NCBI RefSeq assembly: GCF_051131155.1
Contig: NZ_CP159508.1
Span: 372,001-436,000 of the forward strand
Length of the DNA stretch: 64,000 nucleotides
DNA from: Pseudanabaena minima
GTDB lineage: Bacteria > Cyanobacteriota > Cyanobacteriia > Pseudanabaenales > Pseudanabaenaceae
Reading direction: 5' to 3'
Shown: positions 33,426 to 42,682 of the stretch, in pieces
How the letters are laid out: each line of letters starts with the position of its first letter
Position numbering within the stretch: the first letter of the stretch is position 1
Notes under the pieces: model-generated
The model's input: only the letters and a program-made list of their open reading frames with translations
The model's database searches: none
What the model was told of the DNA's origin: nothing
Translations under genes and position numbers: made by a program

Positions 33426-35321
33426 ATGAGTCAATGCCTCAATCCTAACTGCAATTATCAAAATCCCGATCCTGCGCTGATTTTTTGTAGTCAATGTGGA
33501 TCAAAACTGAAGATTGGCGATCGCTATCGGTCGATTAAAATTCTTGGTCAAGGTGGTTTTGGTAGAGCTTTTATCGGTATTGACGAAGCCCTTCCTTCTC
33601 ATCCACACTGTGTAATTAAACAGTTCTTTCCTGCCGATCTTAGTAGTGCGGTAAAGGCAGCCGAACTGTTTCAACAGGAAGCAATTCGCCTTGATGATTT
33701 GGGAAAACATCCGCAAATACCGACCTTATTTGCCCATTTAGAGCATGATGGTCGCCAATATCTAATCCAAGAATTTATTGATGGACAGGATCTATTAAAG
33801 GAACTGCAAGAGCAAGGTGCTTTTAGTGAAGCTAAGATTCGGATGCTACTGGGGGATTTACTGCCAGTCTTGCAGTTTATTCATGAACGCAATGTCATTC
33901 ATCGCGATATCAAACCTGAAAATATTATCCGTCGGCGATCGCTGAGTATATCTGGCTCTTTATCTGGCTCTACGGTAGCTGGGAGTCATGTGTTAGTTGA
34001 TTTTGGTGCAGCAAAATTTGTGACGACAGCAGCACTAATGGAGACAGGAACTCGCATCGGAAGTGCGGTATATGTTGCACCTGAACAAGTGCGCGGAAAA
34101 GCCATATTTGCCAGTGACCTCTATAGTTTGGGTGTGACTTGTATTCATCTACTTACTAATGTTTCCCCATTTGAGCTAATGGATATGGATGGAACGTGGA
34201 TATGGCGAGATTTTTTAGAAAATACTTCCGTTAGTCCTGTCCTTGGTCAGATTCTTGATCGCATGATCGCTTTGGCTCCCAGTCACCGCTATCAGACGGC
34301 TCAAGCAGTTTTAAATGATCTTAAAAATTTAACTGCTCCTTCCCATCAAGCCTATACTCCAAGATTTCAAAGATCTAGTTATGCCAAAGCCTCTGCCAAA
34401 ACGCAGATTACGCCAATCTCCACACCTAAAGCACAACCAATTAAGGCGATCGCGCCGCCATTATCACAATTTTCCTTTGAGACAGCGATCGTAACAGTGC
34501 ATCGTTTGGGGATTGGCAAACTCGCTAAACATCAATTGCAAATTAGTACAAGACAAAAAACAGGAAGAATCTATATTGAGACGCTAGGTCATGTCCAAGG
34601 CAAACCGATAGGCTTGGACATGGTATTCATTCCCGCAGGGAAATTTCAAATTGGTTCGCCTGTTAGTGAAGTAGAACGTAGCAATGAAGAAACTCCACGC
34701 CATATTGTGAACGTTCCTGCTTTCTTTATGTCACGCTTTCCCATTACTCAGAGACAATGGAAAGTATTAATGGATAATAATCCTGCGATGTTTATTGGGA
34801 ATGGCGATCGCCCAGTGGAAATGGTGTCATGGGAAGATACACAAGTCTTTTGTCAGAAATTAGTGGAGAGAACTGGGAAACCCTATCGATTACCGAGTGA
34901 ATCGGAATGGGAATATGCTTGTCGAGCGGGAACATTAACAGCTTTTGGCTTTGGCGAAACGATCGCTGCTAATTTGGCTAATTACAATGGTGCGAGTCCT
35001 TATAAATACGCGCCACAAGGAATCAGTAACTCGTCAACAACTGAAGTCGGTACTTATCCAGCCAATGCTTTTGGACTACATGATATGCATGGCAATGTGT
35101 GGGAATGGTGCGCAGATCATTGGCATGATGACTATGACCTTTTGCCTAGGGACGGTTCGGCATGGACACAGGGAGGTGACCGCAGTTGTCGGGTAGTGCG
35201 AGGCGGCTCATGGCGCGATCCTGCCCATTATTGTCGCTCAGCAAAGCGTTTTAAAAATGCAGCCAATCAAGGCGATCGCAGTACAGGCTTTCGCGTCGTT
35301 GTCACTTTAGCCACGCAATAA
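33426..35321 (+). CDS. Ser/Thr protein kinase fused to FGE-sulfatase domain
   Basis: A 631-residue protein. An N-terminal four-Cys zinc ribbon (CLNPNCNYQNP ... IFCSQCGSKL) leads into a Hanks-type kinase at about residues 33-300: ILGQGGFGRAF, VIKQFF (Lys), VIHRDIKPENII and LVDFGAAKFV. A linker is followed by a formylglycine-generating-enzyme-like domain from about residue 395 (MVFIPAGKFQIGSPVSEVER ... GLHDMHGNVWEWCADHW ... CRVVRGGSW). Such fusions are common in cyanobacteria and their targets are unknown. The last 15 bases overlap the converging hybrid kinase gene. Confidence 0.92.
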   Translation: MSQCLNPNCNYQNPDPALIFCSQCGSKLKIGDRYRSIKILGQGGFGRAFIGIDEALPSHPHCVIKQFFPADLSSAVKAAELFQQEAIRLDDLGKHPQIPTLFAHLEHDGRQYLIQEFIDGQDLLKELQEQGAFSEAKIRMLLGDLLPVLQFIHERNVIHRDIKPENIIRRRSLSISGSLSGSTVAGSHVLVDFGAAKFVTTAALMETGTRIGSAVYVAPEQVRGKAIFASDLYSLGVTCIHLLTNVSPFELMDMDGTWIWRDFLENTSVSPVLGQILDRMIALAPSHRYQTAQAVLNDLKNLTAPSHQAYTPRFQRSSYAKASAKTQITPISTPKAQPIKAIAPPLSQFSFETAIVTVHRLGIGKLAKHQLQISTRQKTGRIYIETLGHVQGKPIGLDMVFIPAGKFQIGSPVSEVERSNEETPRHIVNVPAFFMSRFPITQRQWKVLMDNNPAMFIGNGDRPVEMVSWEDTQVFCQKLVERTGKPYRLPSESEWEYACRAGTLTAFGFGETIAANLANYNGASPYKYAPQGISNSSTTEVGTYPANAFGLHDMHGNVWEWCADHWHDDYDLLPRDGSAWTQGGDRSCRVVRGGSWRDPAHYCRSAKRFKNAANQGDRSTGFRVVVTLATQ

Positions 35322-38300
35322 TGCCTTCTCTAACTGAGCAAGGTTAATGGGCTTACTGATGCATGTATCAATACCTATAGCAGCATATTGCTCACGATCT
35401 TCTGTTGTTACATTCGCGGTCACCGCAATAATGTATGGACGAGAGTCGCGATCCCATTCTGCAACAATTCTTTTGGTGGTTTCGATTCCATCTAGTTCAG
35501 GCATGTGGATATCCATCAAAATGACATCGTAATCCTTTTCCCGTAGCTTTGTAAGCACCTCTAAACCATTTTGAGCCATATCAGGTTCATAACCTAATCT
35601 TTGTAAGAATTTTTGCAGTAGCAATTGATTATATTTAACATCCTCGGCAACAAGAATACTTAATGACCTTGCTGGTGATGATTTATCGTTATTAACGATC
35701 TCGCCAGTTTCAAGGAGATGCTCAATTTGTGTGGATTCGGTTGGATTTTGAGCAGATAGTAAGGCGATCGCTCCCCGTGATGGCATAATCAGCGATTGAC
35801 CTTGATTTACCTTTAAGTCCAACTCAAAGCTGAAGGTGCTACCCACTCCAAGCTCACTCACCACCTTAATTTCACCACCCATCTTATTGACGATACTTTG
35901 GCTAATTGCTAAGCCTAAACCTGCCCCAACGGGCTTTATTTCGGCTTTACCGACCTGCTCAAAGGGTAAAAATATCTTCGTAAACTCTGATTGAGCTAAC
36001 CCTATACCTGTGTCAGCGATCGCAAATTGAATGAGCTGATTAGAGCCTTTGGTAACTGAAAAAGTAATCGACCCTTCAGGATCGGTAAACTTGATGGCAT
36101 TACTGAGCAGATTGAGAATGACCTGTCTTAATCTTTTTTCGTCTGCATAAATGGTTTCAGGAAGATCCGATGCAAACTCAGTATTTAAGGTGATGTTTTT
36201 CTGTTCAGCTTTAATGGACACCATGCTCATCGTAATATTCAGGAAATTAGATAGAGTCAATATGTTTGGCTCTATCTCCATTTTGTTAGCTTCAATTCTA
36301 GAGATATCGAGTAGATCTTCAATTAGCAAAAGCAGATGTTCACTTGACTGACTAATAATTCCCAGATATTCCTGAGACTCTAAATCTAGATGGGGAGTAT
36401 CTTGGAGGATTTGTGTAAAACCCATAATTGAATTGAGCGGAGTGCGTAGTTCATGACTGATATTGCCCAGAAATACACTCTTAGCCTGATTTGCCCGCTC
36501 ATAAGCAATCATTGTTTCTGACAAAGTTTGGTTTCTATTAACTAGTTGTTGCTTTTGGAGATTACGCTCAGTGATATCTTCGATCGCAACTAAAATCATC
36601 TTTCCAACATTGCCTTGATCAATCTGACAAGCATTTAGTAACATTGTGCGTCTGCCTAAATGAGCAAATTCCTGTGTGATTTCATAGTCTTGGACAGAAA
36701 TATCTAAAAAGAGAAGATCATTTAAAAGCGATCGCAGTTTGGGAATATCCCAATCTCCATTACCTAACGTAAAAATTGATTGTTGTTCAGTGTGGTGAGG
36801 ATGTATTTGAAAGATTTGATAAAAAGCTGAATTTGCCGTAATTACTTGCAGATCAGCATTTAGTACTACGAGAGGCTGACGTAAAGTCTCAATGATTGCT
36901 GTGGCATAATTGTGGGAAATTTCTAACTCAAGAGCACTGCGCTTAAGCTGATCGATATCAAATAGACTGATCACTACGCCATCAATGCGATTGTCCGTAG
37001 TTCGATAGGGTCGGATTCTCATACTAAACCAATGCCCTAAGTGATCCTGCACATCCTGTTCATAGGGAATCAGAGTGTCAATTACCGATGTCACCAAGTC
37101 TCTAAGATTCTGTACACTAAGGTTATTCTGAATGTCGCTAAATGGTCGCCCAACATCACTAGAAATCAGATTAAACGCTTGCTCAGCCATTGGTGTAAAG
37201 CGTCTAATCCGTAAATCACCTGATAACATCAAGATGGGGATATTCACACTGCTGAGTAAATTTTTCATGTCACTGTTGACTTGATGCAACTGAATATTAC
37301 GACCACGTAACTCATCATTAATCGTACTTAATTCTTCATTAGTAGCTTGGATTTCCTCTTTAGCTGTTTCTAGTTCCTCATTAGCACTTTGTAATTCCTC
37401 ATTACTAGACAGGATCTCTTCTCCAGCTACTTTGAGATCTTGATTATTCGCTTCTTGTGTTTCAATGATTGATTGCAAATATTCTTTGGTTTTTTCTAAC
37501 TCATGGGTGAGCCGCACTACTTCTATATCGGCTCTAGTTGCTTTCTCTTTGCGAGACTTGACAATTGAGTTTGTGCCAGAAGTTAGCCAAATTGGTGTGG
37601 GACGGTTCTCAAATAACACCAAAAAATATTTATCGTCATTAGTCTTTAACGGAATTACATCCAGTTTCACAAAAACACCTTGCGATAGCTCAATACCATC
37701 TATAGTAATCGGCAAATCTTGCTCTTTGGCGCTATAAATCGCTGATCGCAACTCTAGCCGTAATTCTAAACGCGCCATTTTCAGTAAATTCAGACTAGCT
37801 TTACCAGGAGATGGCTCTAAATAAGGGCTAGTCTGTCCCCGAAACTGTAAAATTTCTAGATCAGAGTTGATCAGTACCCCCGCAGGCGCATATCGACTCA
37901 ATATCACCTGATCGGCTAGCTGTTCTAAGTTTATTTCCGCAGGAATTTCATTGCGTTTTACCAGACTGGTAGACTCGCTCGCCTGTGTACTTTTGACAAA
38001 GTTAAAATTGAGCCGTGATGATGCGGATACTTTGCTCTTATAAATGCGATTCTTTTTATCAACGAGTGTAAATAAATCTCCCGCATTGCCAATTCCTTCC
38101 GAACTGCCCAACATTAAAAAACCAGTTGCCTTTAGTGCATAGTGCAAAATTGGCATCACCTTTTTTTGAAGCACTGGTTCGAGATAAATCAGTATATTGC
38201 GGCAGCTAATCAAATCTAATCTGGAAAATGGTGGATCGCTAGTCAAATTTTGACGCGCAAATATACATAATTCTCTGACGGACTTACCAATCTGATAGCC

Positions 38301-39551
38301 TCCTTCCACTGGTGTGAAAAAGCGTCGTAACCGCTCTGGTGAAACATCAATCAACAAATTCTGATGGTAAATTCCCAGTCTTGCCTTTTCGATGACATTT
38401 TCACTAATATCCGTAGCAAAAATCTGAATAGCGGGTTTGACAGGGTAATCATCTAGATATTCCAATAAACTAATGGCGAGCGAATAAACTTCTTCCCCTG
38501 TCGCACAGCCCGCTACCCAGATGCGAATTGGTAAATCCAATGTTTTATTCTGACTAATTACGGGAAATACCAACTTCTGTAAAGCTACGAAAGAATCAGG
38601 ATCGCGAAAGAAACTAGTTACACTAATCAAAATATCATTGTATAGTCTTTCAACTTCAATAGGATGCTCTTGCAAGTAGGCTGTATATTCTTCTAAATTT
38701 TGGAGATTCAGTAAAGCCATTCGCCGCAAAATTCTCCGTCTGATCGTACCTTTCTTATAATTGCTAAAGTCTGTCCCCATCGCATTCTGCAAGAGATGGA
38801 AAATCATTGGTAAAGCTTCTTTCCTTTCGGCACTTTCTGTCAAAGTTAATGCAGACTGCTCCTCAGGTTCATAGAGAGTAATGGCAGTACTAACATCGGT
38901 TTCACGCCTATTGCCAGTGCTAATATTTACGAGTTCTGCGGCAATCTCTATGGGTGACAACACAAAATCTACATAACCCGATGCGATCGCAATCATTGGC
39001 ATGGTAGGAAATTCTGCTGAGGCAAGATCTTGAGCGAAGGTAGTTCCACCCGCTGCTTTAATTGCTCTTAAACCTGCTGTGCCATCTTCATTGTTGCCCG
39101 ATAAAATTACGGCGATCGCCTGATCGCCAAGATCATTCGCCATTGAGCTAAAAAATCCATCAATCACCATGTATTTGCCCTTGACCCGTCGTCGTGGTTC
39201 AAGCCTCAAAACACCTTGTTCCAAAGTCATCAAAGTATTCGGCGGAATGACGTAGACGTGATTTGGCAAGATTTTCATGCCTTCTCTAGCTTCATTGACA
39301 GGCATCTGCGTGGTATTTCGTAAAATCTCGCTTAACTGGCTATCATGTTGGGGAGCTAAATGCTGAATCAGCACAAAGCCCATACCTGTATTCGTTGGTA
39401 AGTTTTGGAGAATCTGGGTGAATACTTCTAACCCCCCCGCCGATGCACCAATTCCAACAATTTTCAAGCATTTCTGGGATGACTGCTCAGAAGGGGGCAA
39501 TAAATCAGAAAAAAGAGTTTCATCTGGATTTGAGGCGGATTCAGAGTTCAC
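35307..39551 (-). CDS. CheB-CheR-PAS-histidine kinase-receiver hybrid
   Basis: A 1414-residue signalling protein. Order: CheB-type methylesterase (GIGASAGGLEVFTQIL, LIQHLAPQHDSQLSEIL, GNNEDGTAGLRAIK) at about 30-210; CheR methyltransferase (NYKKGTIRRRILRRMAL, IWVAGCATGEEVYSLA) at about 255-520; a coiled coil (EELQSANEELETAKEEI) near 730-770; PAS regions; HisKA with phospho-His (NISHELRTPLNSIMGFTQIL) near 1030; HATPase (GAGLGLAISQSIVNK); and a receiver (DVILMDIHMPELDGIETTKR). No chemoreceptor is nearby. A stress or light sensor that both modifies and phosphorylates is plausible but unproven. Confidence 0.93.
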   Translation of the reverse strand: MNSESASNPDETLFSDLLPPSEQSSQKCLKIVGIGASAGGLEVFTQILQNLPTNTGMGFVLIQHLAPQHDSQLSEILRNTTQMPVNEAREGMKILPNHVYVIPPNTLMTLEQGVLRLEPRRRVKGKYMVIDGFFSSMANDLGDQAIAVILSGNNEDGTAGLRAIKAAGGTTFAQDLASAEFPTMPMIAIASGYVDFVLSPIEIAAELVNISTGNRRETDVSTAITLYEPEEQSALTLTESAERKEALPMIFHLLQNAMGTDFSNYKKGTIRRRILRRMALLNLQNLEEYTAYLQEHPIEVERLYNDILISVTSFFRDPDSFVALQKLVFPVISQNKTLDLPIRIWVAGCATGEEVYSLAISLLEYLDDYPVKPAIQIFATDISENVIEKARLGIYHQNLLIDVSPERLRRFFTPVEGGYQIGKSVRELCIFARQNLTSDPPFSRLDLISCRNILIYLEPVLQKKVMPILHYALKATGFLMLGSSEGIGNAGDLFTLVDKKNRIYKSKVSASSRLNFNFVKSTQASESTSLVKRNEIPAEINLEQLADQVILSRYAPAGVLINSDLEILQFRGQTSPYLEPSPGKASLNLLKMARLELRLELRSAIYSAKEQDLPITIDGIELSQGVFVKLDVIPLKTNDDKYFLVLFENRPTPIWLTSGTNSIVKSRKEKATRADIEVVRLTHELEKTKEYLQSIIETQEANNQDLKVAGEEILSSNEELQSANEELETAKEEIQATNEELSTINDELRGRNIQLHQVNSDMKNLLSSVNIPILMLSGDLRIRRFTPMAEQAFNLISSDVGRPFSDIQNNLSVQNLRDLVTSVIDTLIPYEQDVQDHLGHWFSMRIRPYRTTDNRIDGVVISLFDIDQLKRSALELEISHNYATAIIETLRQPLVVLNADLQVITANSAFYQIFQIHPHHTEQQSIFTLGNGDWDIPKLRSLLNDLLFLDISVQDYEITQEFAHLGRRTMLLNACQIDQGNVGKMILVAIEDITERNLQKQQLVNRNQTLSETMIAYERANQAKSVFLGNISHELRTPLNSIMGFTQILQDTPHLDLESQEYLGIISQSSEHLLLLIEDLLDISRIEANKMEIEPNILTLSNFLNITMSMVSIKAEQKNITLNTEFASDLPETIYADEKRLRQVILNLLSNAIKFTDPEGSITFSVTKGSNQLIQFAIADTGIGLAQSEFTKIFLPFEQVGKAEIKPVGAGLGLAISQSIVNKMGGEIKVVSELGVGSTFSFELDLKVNQGQSLIMPSRGAIALLSAQNPTESTQIEHLLETGEIVNNDKSSPARSLSILVAEDVKYNQLLLQKFLQRLGYEPDMAQNGLEVLTKLREKDYDVILMDIHMPELDGIETTKRIVAEWDRDSRPYIIAVTANVTTEDREQYAAIGIDTCISKPINLAQLEKALLRG

Positions 39552-39654
39552 TAGTTTTTATGTGTTTATTGTTCCTGCTAATCTTACCGCAGAAACCTCA
39601 TAAGCTAAATTTTATCGTAGGCGCAATTCATGAATTACTCCTAAATCTTTTTAT

Positions 39655-39760
39655 CCAAAAGCACAAAATGGATACGCCATTTTGTGCTTTTAAAACCCTT
39701 ACTGGATTTGATTTTTAATTCGCAAAAGTGTTGTCGTACTTTCGTGAATTGGTATTTATA
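39655..39760. repeat. CACAAAATGGCTACGCC-type element, copy 2
   Basis: AAAAGCACAAAATGG-ATACG-CCATTTTGTGCTTTT, then ACTGGATTTGATTTTTAATT, CGCAAAAGTG and GAATTGGTATTTATA. Direct counterpart of 25061-25168, with the palindrome intact (arms changed together to GCAC/GTGC). Confidence 0.8.
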
Positions 39761-39873
39761 GATACCGTCGATTGTGTTAGGACAAAAGCAAAACCAAATA
39801 AGAGAATGGAGACACTTCGTGCCGCCATTCTCTTATTTGGTTTTATTTTCTCATACACTTGGCGGTAGCTATA
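39757..39873. repeat. Nested palindromic element (about 117 bp), reversed copy of 15346
   Basis: TATAGATACCGTCGATTGTG, TTAGGACA, inner arms 39790-39844 (AAAACCAAATAAGAGAATGG), then CTCATACACTTGGCGGTAGC and TATA. The inner stem is partly decayed (GAGAC opposite GCCGCC). It abuts the 39655 element. This 534-base gap (39552-40085) therefore holds three repeats and no gene. Confidence 0.82.
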
Positions 39874-39903
39874 CTTCTAAAAGGTTCTTAATTTTTAATT
39901 TTA

Positions 39904-40069
39904 ATTGATGTTATGTGGATAGAATTCCTACGATCATCTAAGTCTAGGGCTGGCACGGGGGCACAGCCCATACAAAAATCAAATTATTGGAGTAGGGGCA
40001 ATCCCCCCGTGGTTGACCTGTCGTGCTAGCAATAAGAGATTCATCATCTGAGTTCCACGTAACATCAGT
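39904..40069. mobile_element. MITE-like element, copy 2 (opposite orientation)
   Basis: 166 bases with inverted ends ATTGATGTTATGTGGA (two changes from the other end) and TCCACGTAACATCAGT. Reverse complement of 13562-13725 throughout, including TAGAATTCCTACGATCATCT and the GGGGCAATCCCCCCGTGGTT core. Its right end is 17 bases from the stop codon of the cNMP-binding gene. Confidence 0.85.
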
Positions 40070-40085
40070 TTCAATTGAATCGATA

Positions 40086-40454
40086 TTAGTGCATCGATAA
40101 AACAAGAGCATCTAGTTTTCTGATTCTTTCAACCATGATTTTCATCACGTTAAGTGCGAAGTTAGGAGTTTGTTGTACCAAAAAGGTAAATCGTTTGTGA
40201 TCAACAGGTACTAGCTTACATTCAGTTTTAGCGATCGCCGTAGCGCTTCTTGGACTGGAGCTAATTAGAGCCATTTCCCCAACGATTCCACCAGCAGCAG
40301 TGGTATCTAGTAACTTCCCATCTATCGAAATTTCTACTTCCCCTTCAATGATCGCATACATGTGATCAGCGATTCCACCCTTTTCAAAGATCACTTGCCC
40401 TGCGGGGATGATCATAAAGTCTTTGGCGTTATTAAACAAGTCAATTGTAGTCAA
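40086..40454 (-). CDS. Small cyclic-nucleotide-binding domain protein
   Basis: A single cNMP-binding domain of about 122 residues: IIPAGQVIFEKGGIADHMYA, IIEGEVEISIDGK, GGIVGEMALISSSPRSATAI (phosphate-binding cassette with E and R) and a C-terminal helix. No DNA-binding domain. A TTG at 40454 is chosen as start because GGAG lies 7 bases before it; the frame is open to a TTG at 40487 without a ribosome site. It may act as a cAMP/cGMP-responsive partner of other signalling proteins. Confidence 0.8.
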   Translation of the reverse strand: MTTIDLFNNAKDFMIIPAGQVIFEKGGIADHMYAIIEGEVEISIDGKLLDTTAAGGIVGEMALISSSPRSATAIAKTECKLVPVDHKRFTFLVQQTPNFALNVMKIMVERIRKLDALVLSMH

Positions 40455-40650
40455 GATTAAACTCCACTTTATATAAAAGTAAATCAAACAATAATTAAGA
40501 ATATGTTCTTTATTGTAATTGCAAAGTGAGAAATTTTAGCCATTAGTTAAAATCTTGAAAATAATCAGCTATATCCTCTAACAAAGAGGATTTTGGGAAT
40601 CAAATCAAACTTTGTAAATCCAATTTATAATTTAACTAATAAGGTTAAAT

Positions 40651-41415
40651 CTACATTAACTTAAGATTAAATATTTGTAATAACTGTACAGTTAACACTG
40701 CGATCGCCGCTCCAATTGTTGTGTTAATACCATTGACGATTTCATTAGTTAGCCAGTCATACTTTTCTTGCAAAGTTGCACCGATCAGGCTTTCGATATT
40801 AGTGGCAATGAAAGCAGCGATCGCACACCAAAGCAGATCCCAAGGACTAGTTAGTAAACCCACTGCCCAACCAACTGCGGCGATAAATAGTGAACCAATA
40901 ACTCCTGCGATCGTCCCTTCGAGACTGACAGCGCCCTCTGTACCTGCGGCAACAGGCTTGAGCGTGGTGATCAAAAATGTGCTTTTGCCATATGCCTTAC
41001 CGATTTCGCTTGCTGTTGTATCCGCAAGCTTGGTGCTAAGACTAGCAACATAGGCTAATAACCATAGCGGATTGGGAGCGATCGCCTGACCAATCGCACA
41101 AACAGCCCCCGTAGCAGCCGATCCCCAAAGATTTTCGGGACCTCTTGCGCCATCTCGTTTCTCGGCAATACCCTTAGCTTCTTTGATGTCCTTGCCGATG
41201 CGAGTTACCCCCGAACCAACGATGAGATAGCTTAAAATAACAACATAACCTTGCCATCCCAGACAGCCCCAGACCGTTATCCCTAATGCCCATGCATGGA
41301 AAATACCTGCGGTGGTCAAGACTTTGCGAGGTAATAGTAAAGCGATCGCACCAAGAATTGTATTGAGAGTGATCGCGATCAGCCAACCCAGTGAAATTGG
41401 GAAACTATTTATCAT
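40651..41415 (-). CDS. DUF92/TIGR00297 membrane protein (VTE6-like)
   Basis: A 254-residue multi-span membrane protein with DUF92 landmarks: GIFHAWALGITVWGCLGWQG, VGSGVTRIGKDIKEAKGIAE, GARGPENLWGSAATGAVCAI, KLADTTASEIGKAYGKSTFL and EGAVSLEGTIAG. The plant relative VTE6 is a phytyl-phosphate kinase in tocopherol/phytol recycling and cyanobacterial members are thought to act likewise. Divergent from the DUF1361 gene with a 49-base gap. Confidence 0.88.
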   Translation of the reverse strand: MINSFPISLGWLIAITLNTILGAIALLLPRKVLTTAGIFHAWALGITVWGCLGWQGYVVILSYLIVGSGVTRIGKDIKEAKGIAEKRDGARGPENLWGSAATGAVCAIGQAIAPNPLWLLAYVASLSTKLADTTASEIGKAYGKSTFLITTLKPVAAGTEGAVSLEGTIAGVIGSLFIAAVGWAVGLLTSPWDLLWCAIAAFIATNIESLIGATLQEKYDWLTNEIVNGINTTIGAAIAVLTVQLLQIFNLKLM

Positions 41416-41464
41416 AGAAGTTAATCTTAGGTAACTTAATCAACATACTACGCAGGAAAAAATA

Positions 41465-42097
41465 ATGGCAGCAGCACTTGAGTTATTTTGGGAAAATCTT
41501 GAGCGGTTTATGGCTTGGAATCTTTTCTTAGCAATGATTCCCTGCGTACTTAGTTTTATGTTATTTGCCAAGCGATCGCCAAAGCGATTACCGATTAATC
41601 CTCTGTGGTGGTTTGGTCTAACAGTTTTTATATTATTTCTGCCCAATGCGCCCTATGTGATTACTGACATAATTCATTTTGTCAGAGATATGCGAGCCGA
41701 TGTTTCAGATAATGGCATTATTTTCGTGTTGATTCCCCAATATATCGCCTTTATATTACTGGGCTTCCAATGCTACGTGATTTCTTTAATTAAGCTGGTT
41801 CAATATGTAGATTGGCTCAAACTGACTAGAAAAATAACTTTGCTGGAAGTAAGCATAAACTTTATCTGTGCGATCGGCGTGTATTGGGGAAGATTTAATC
41901 GCTTAAATAGTTGGGATGTGTTTACCAATCCCCAAAGTGTGCTCCAAGATGCCATTCGCAACTTAGGGAATCCTAATTTTTTCCTAGGTACAATTATATT
42001 TTTTATTATCTTTACTAGCCTCTATTACATTTTTAAATGGATTAATATTGCCATGGTTTTCTACTGGCAAAATCACTCTAACCGACTCCCTGTATAG
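41465..42097 (+). CDS. DUF1361 membrane protein
   Basis: A 210-residue protein with several membrane spans: MAWNLFLAMIPCVLSFMLF, WWFGLTVFILFLPNAPYVIT, IAFILLGFQCYVISLIKLV, FFLGTIIFFIIFTSLYYIF. LPNAPYVITDIIHF is the DUF1361 signature. Function unknown. First gene of a tight run with the CHAD gene (5-base gap) and the S9 peptidase (22-base gap). Confidence 0.87.
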   Translation: MAAALELFWENLERFMAWNLFLAMIPCVLSFMLFAKRSPKRLPINPLWWFGLTVFILFLPNAPYVITDIIHFVRDMRADVSDNGIIFVLIPQYIAFILLGFQCYVISLIKLVQYVDWLKLTRKITLLEVSINFICAIGVYWGRFNRLNSWDVFTNPQSVLQDAIRNLGNPNFFLGTIIFFIIFTSLYYIFKWINIAMVFYWQNHSNRLPV

Positions 42098-42102
42098 CCT
42101 AT

Positions 42103-42660
42103 ATGAAAGCTCACCAGCTAAATCTCTCGATCTCGTTTGGTGATTATGCTCATCAAGTGATTCATCAAAATTTCTATAGAGTTATAGATCAAGAAAAATC
42201 TGTGCTTCGAGATCAAGAGATTGAATCGTTGCATCAAATGCGAATTGGAATGCGGCGATTACGAACAGCGATTAATGTATTTGACAATGCGATCGCCCTA
42301 CCCAAAGAAGTTAATAATTCATCGATTGGCAAAATTGCTAGAAGTTTGGGAGAGACGAGAGATCTTGATGTTTTACAAGCAGCTTTGATAGACCGCTATC
42401 AGCCTTTATTATCGAAGGCTGAAAAATCTAAATTCGATCAGGTTATCAAACACTTGCACCAACAAAGCGCTCAAAGCTTTCGGAAATTACAGAAAACCCT
42501 AAATGGCGATCGCTATCAAACCCTTAAGCAAGAAATCCAAGATTGGCTAGTCCACAACATACAAAGCGCTACTAACGACACCACTTGTCCAACTTCCTAC
42601 ATAGGCGGAAAACACACCCTGCGGATGCGTTTTCCACTATATAATCATCCCCATAGATAG
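42103..42660 (+). CDS. CHAD domain protein, C-terminally truncated
   Basis: A 185-residue protein. The N-terminal part is a good CHAD domain: LHQMRIGMRRLRTAINVFDN, ARSLGETRDLDVLQAAL, and basic helices that bind polyphosphate in this family. Typical cyanobacterial CHAD proteins are about 300 residues; here similarity stops near residue 155 and ends with an unrelated tail (TCPTSYIGGKHTLRMRFPLY). The second half of the helical bundle seems lost, by deletion or frameshift. Possibly a pseudogene or a shortened binding protein. Confidence 0.75.
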   Translation: MKAHQLNLSISFGDYAHQVIHQNFYRVIDQEKSVLRDQEIESLHQMRIGMRRLRTAINVFDNAIALPKEVNNSSIGKIARSLGETRDLDVLQAALIDRYQPLLSKAEKSKFDQVIKHLHQQSAQSFRKLQKTLNGDRYQTLKQEIQDWLVHNIQSATNDTTCPTSYIGGKHTLRMRFPLYNHPHR

Positions 42661-42682
42661 TTCGCATCCTTACCCTAAACTT

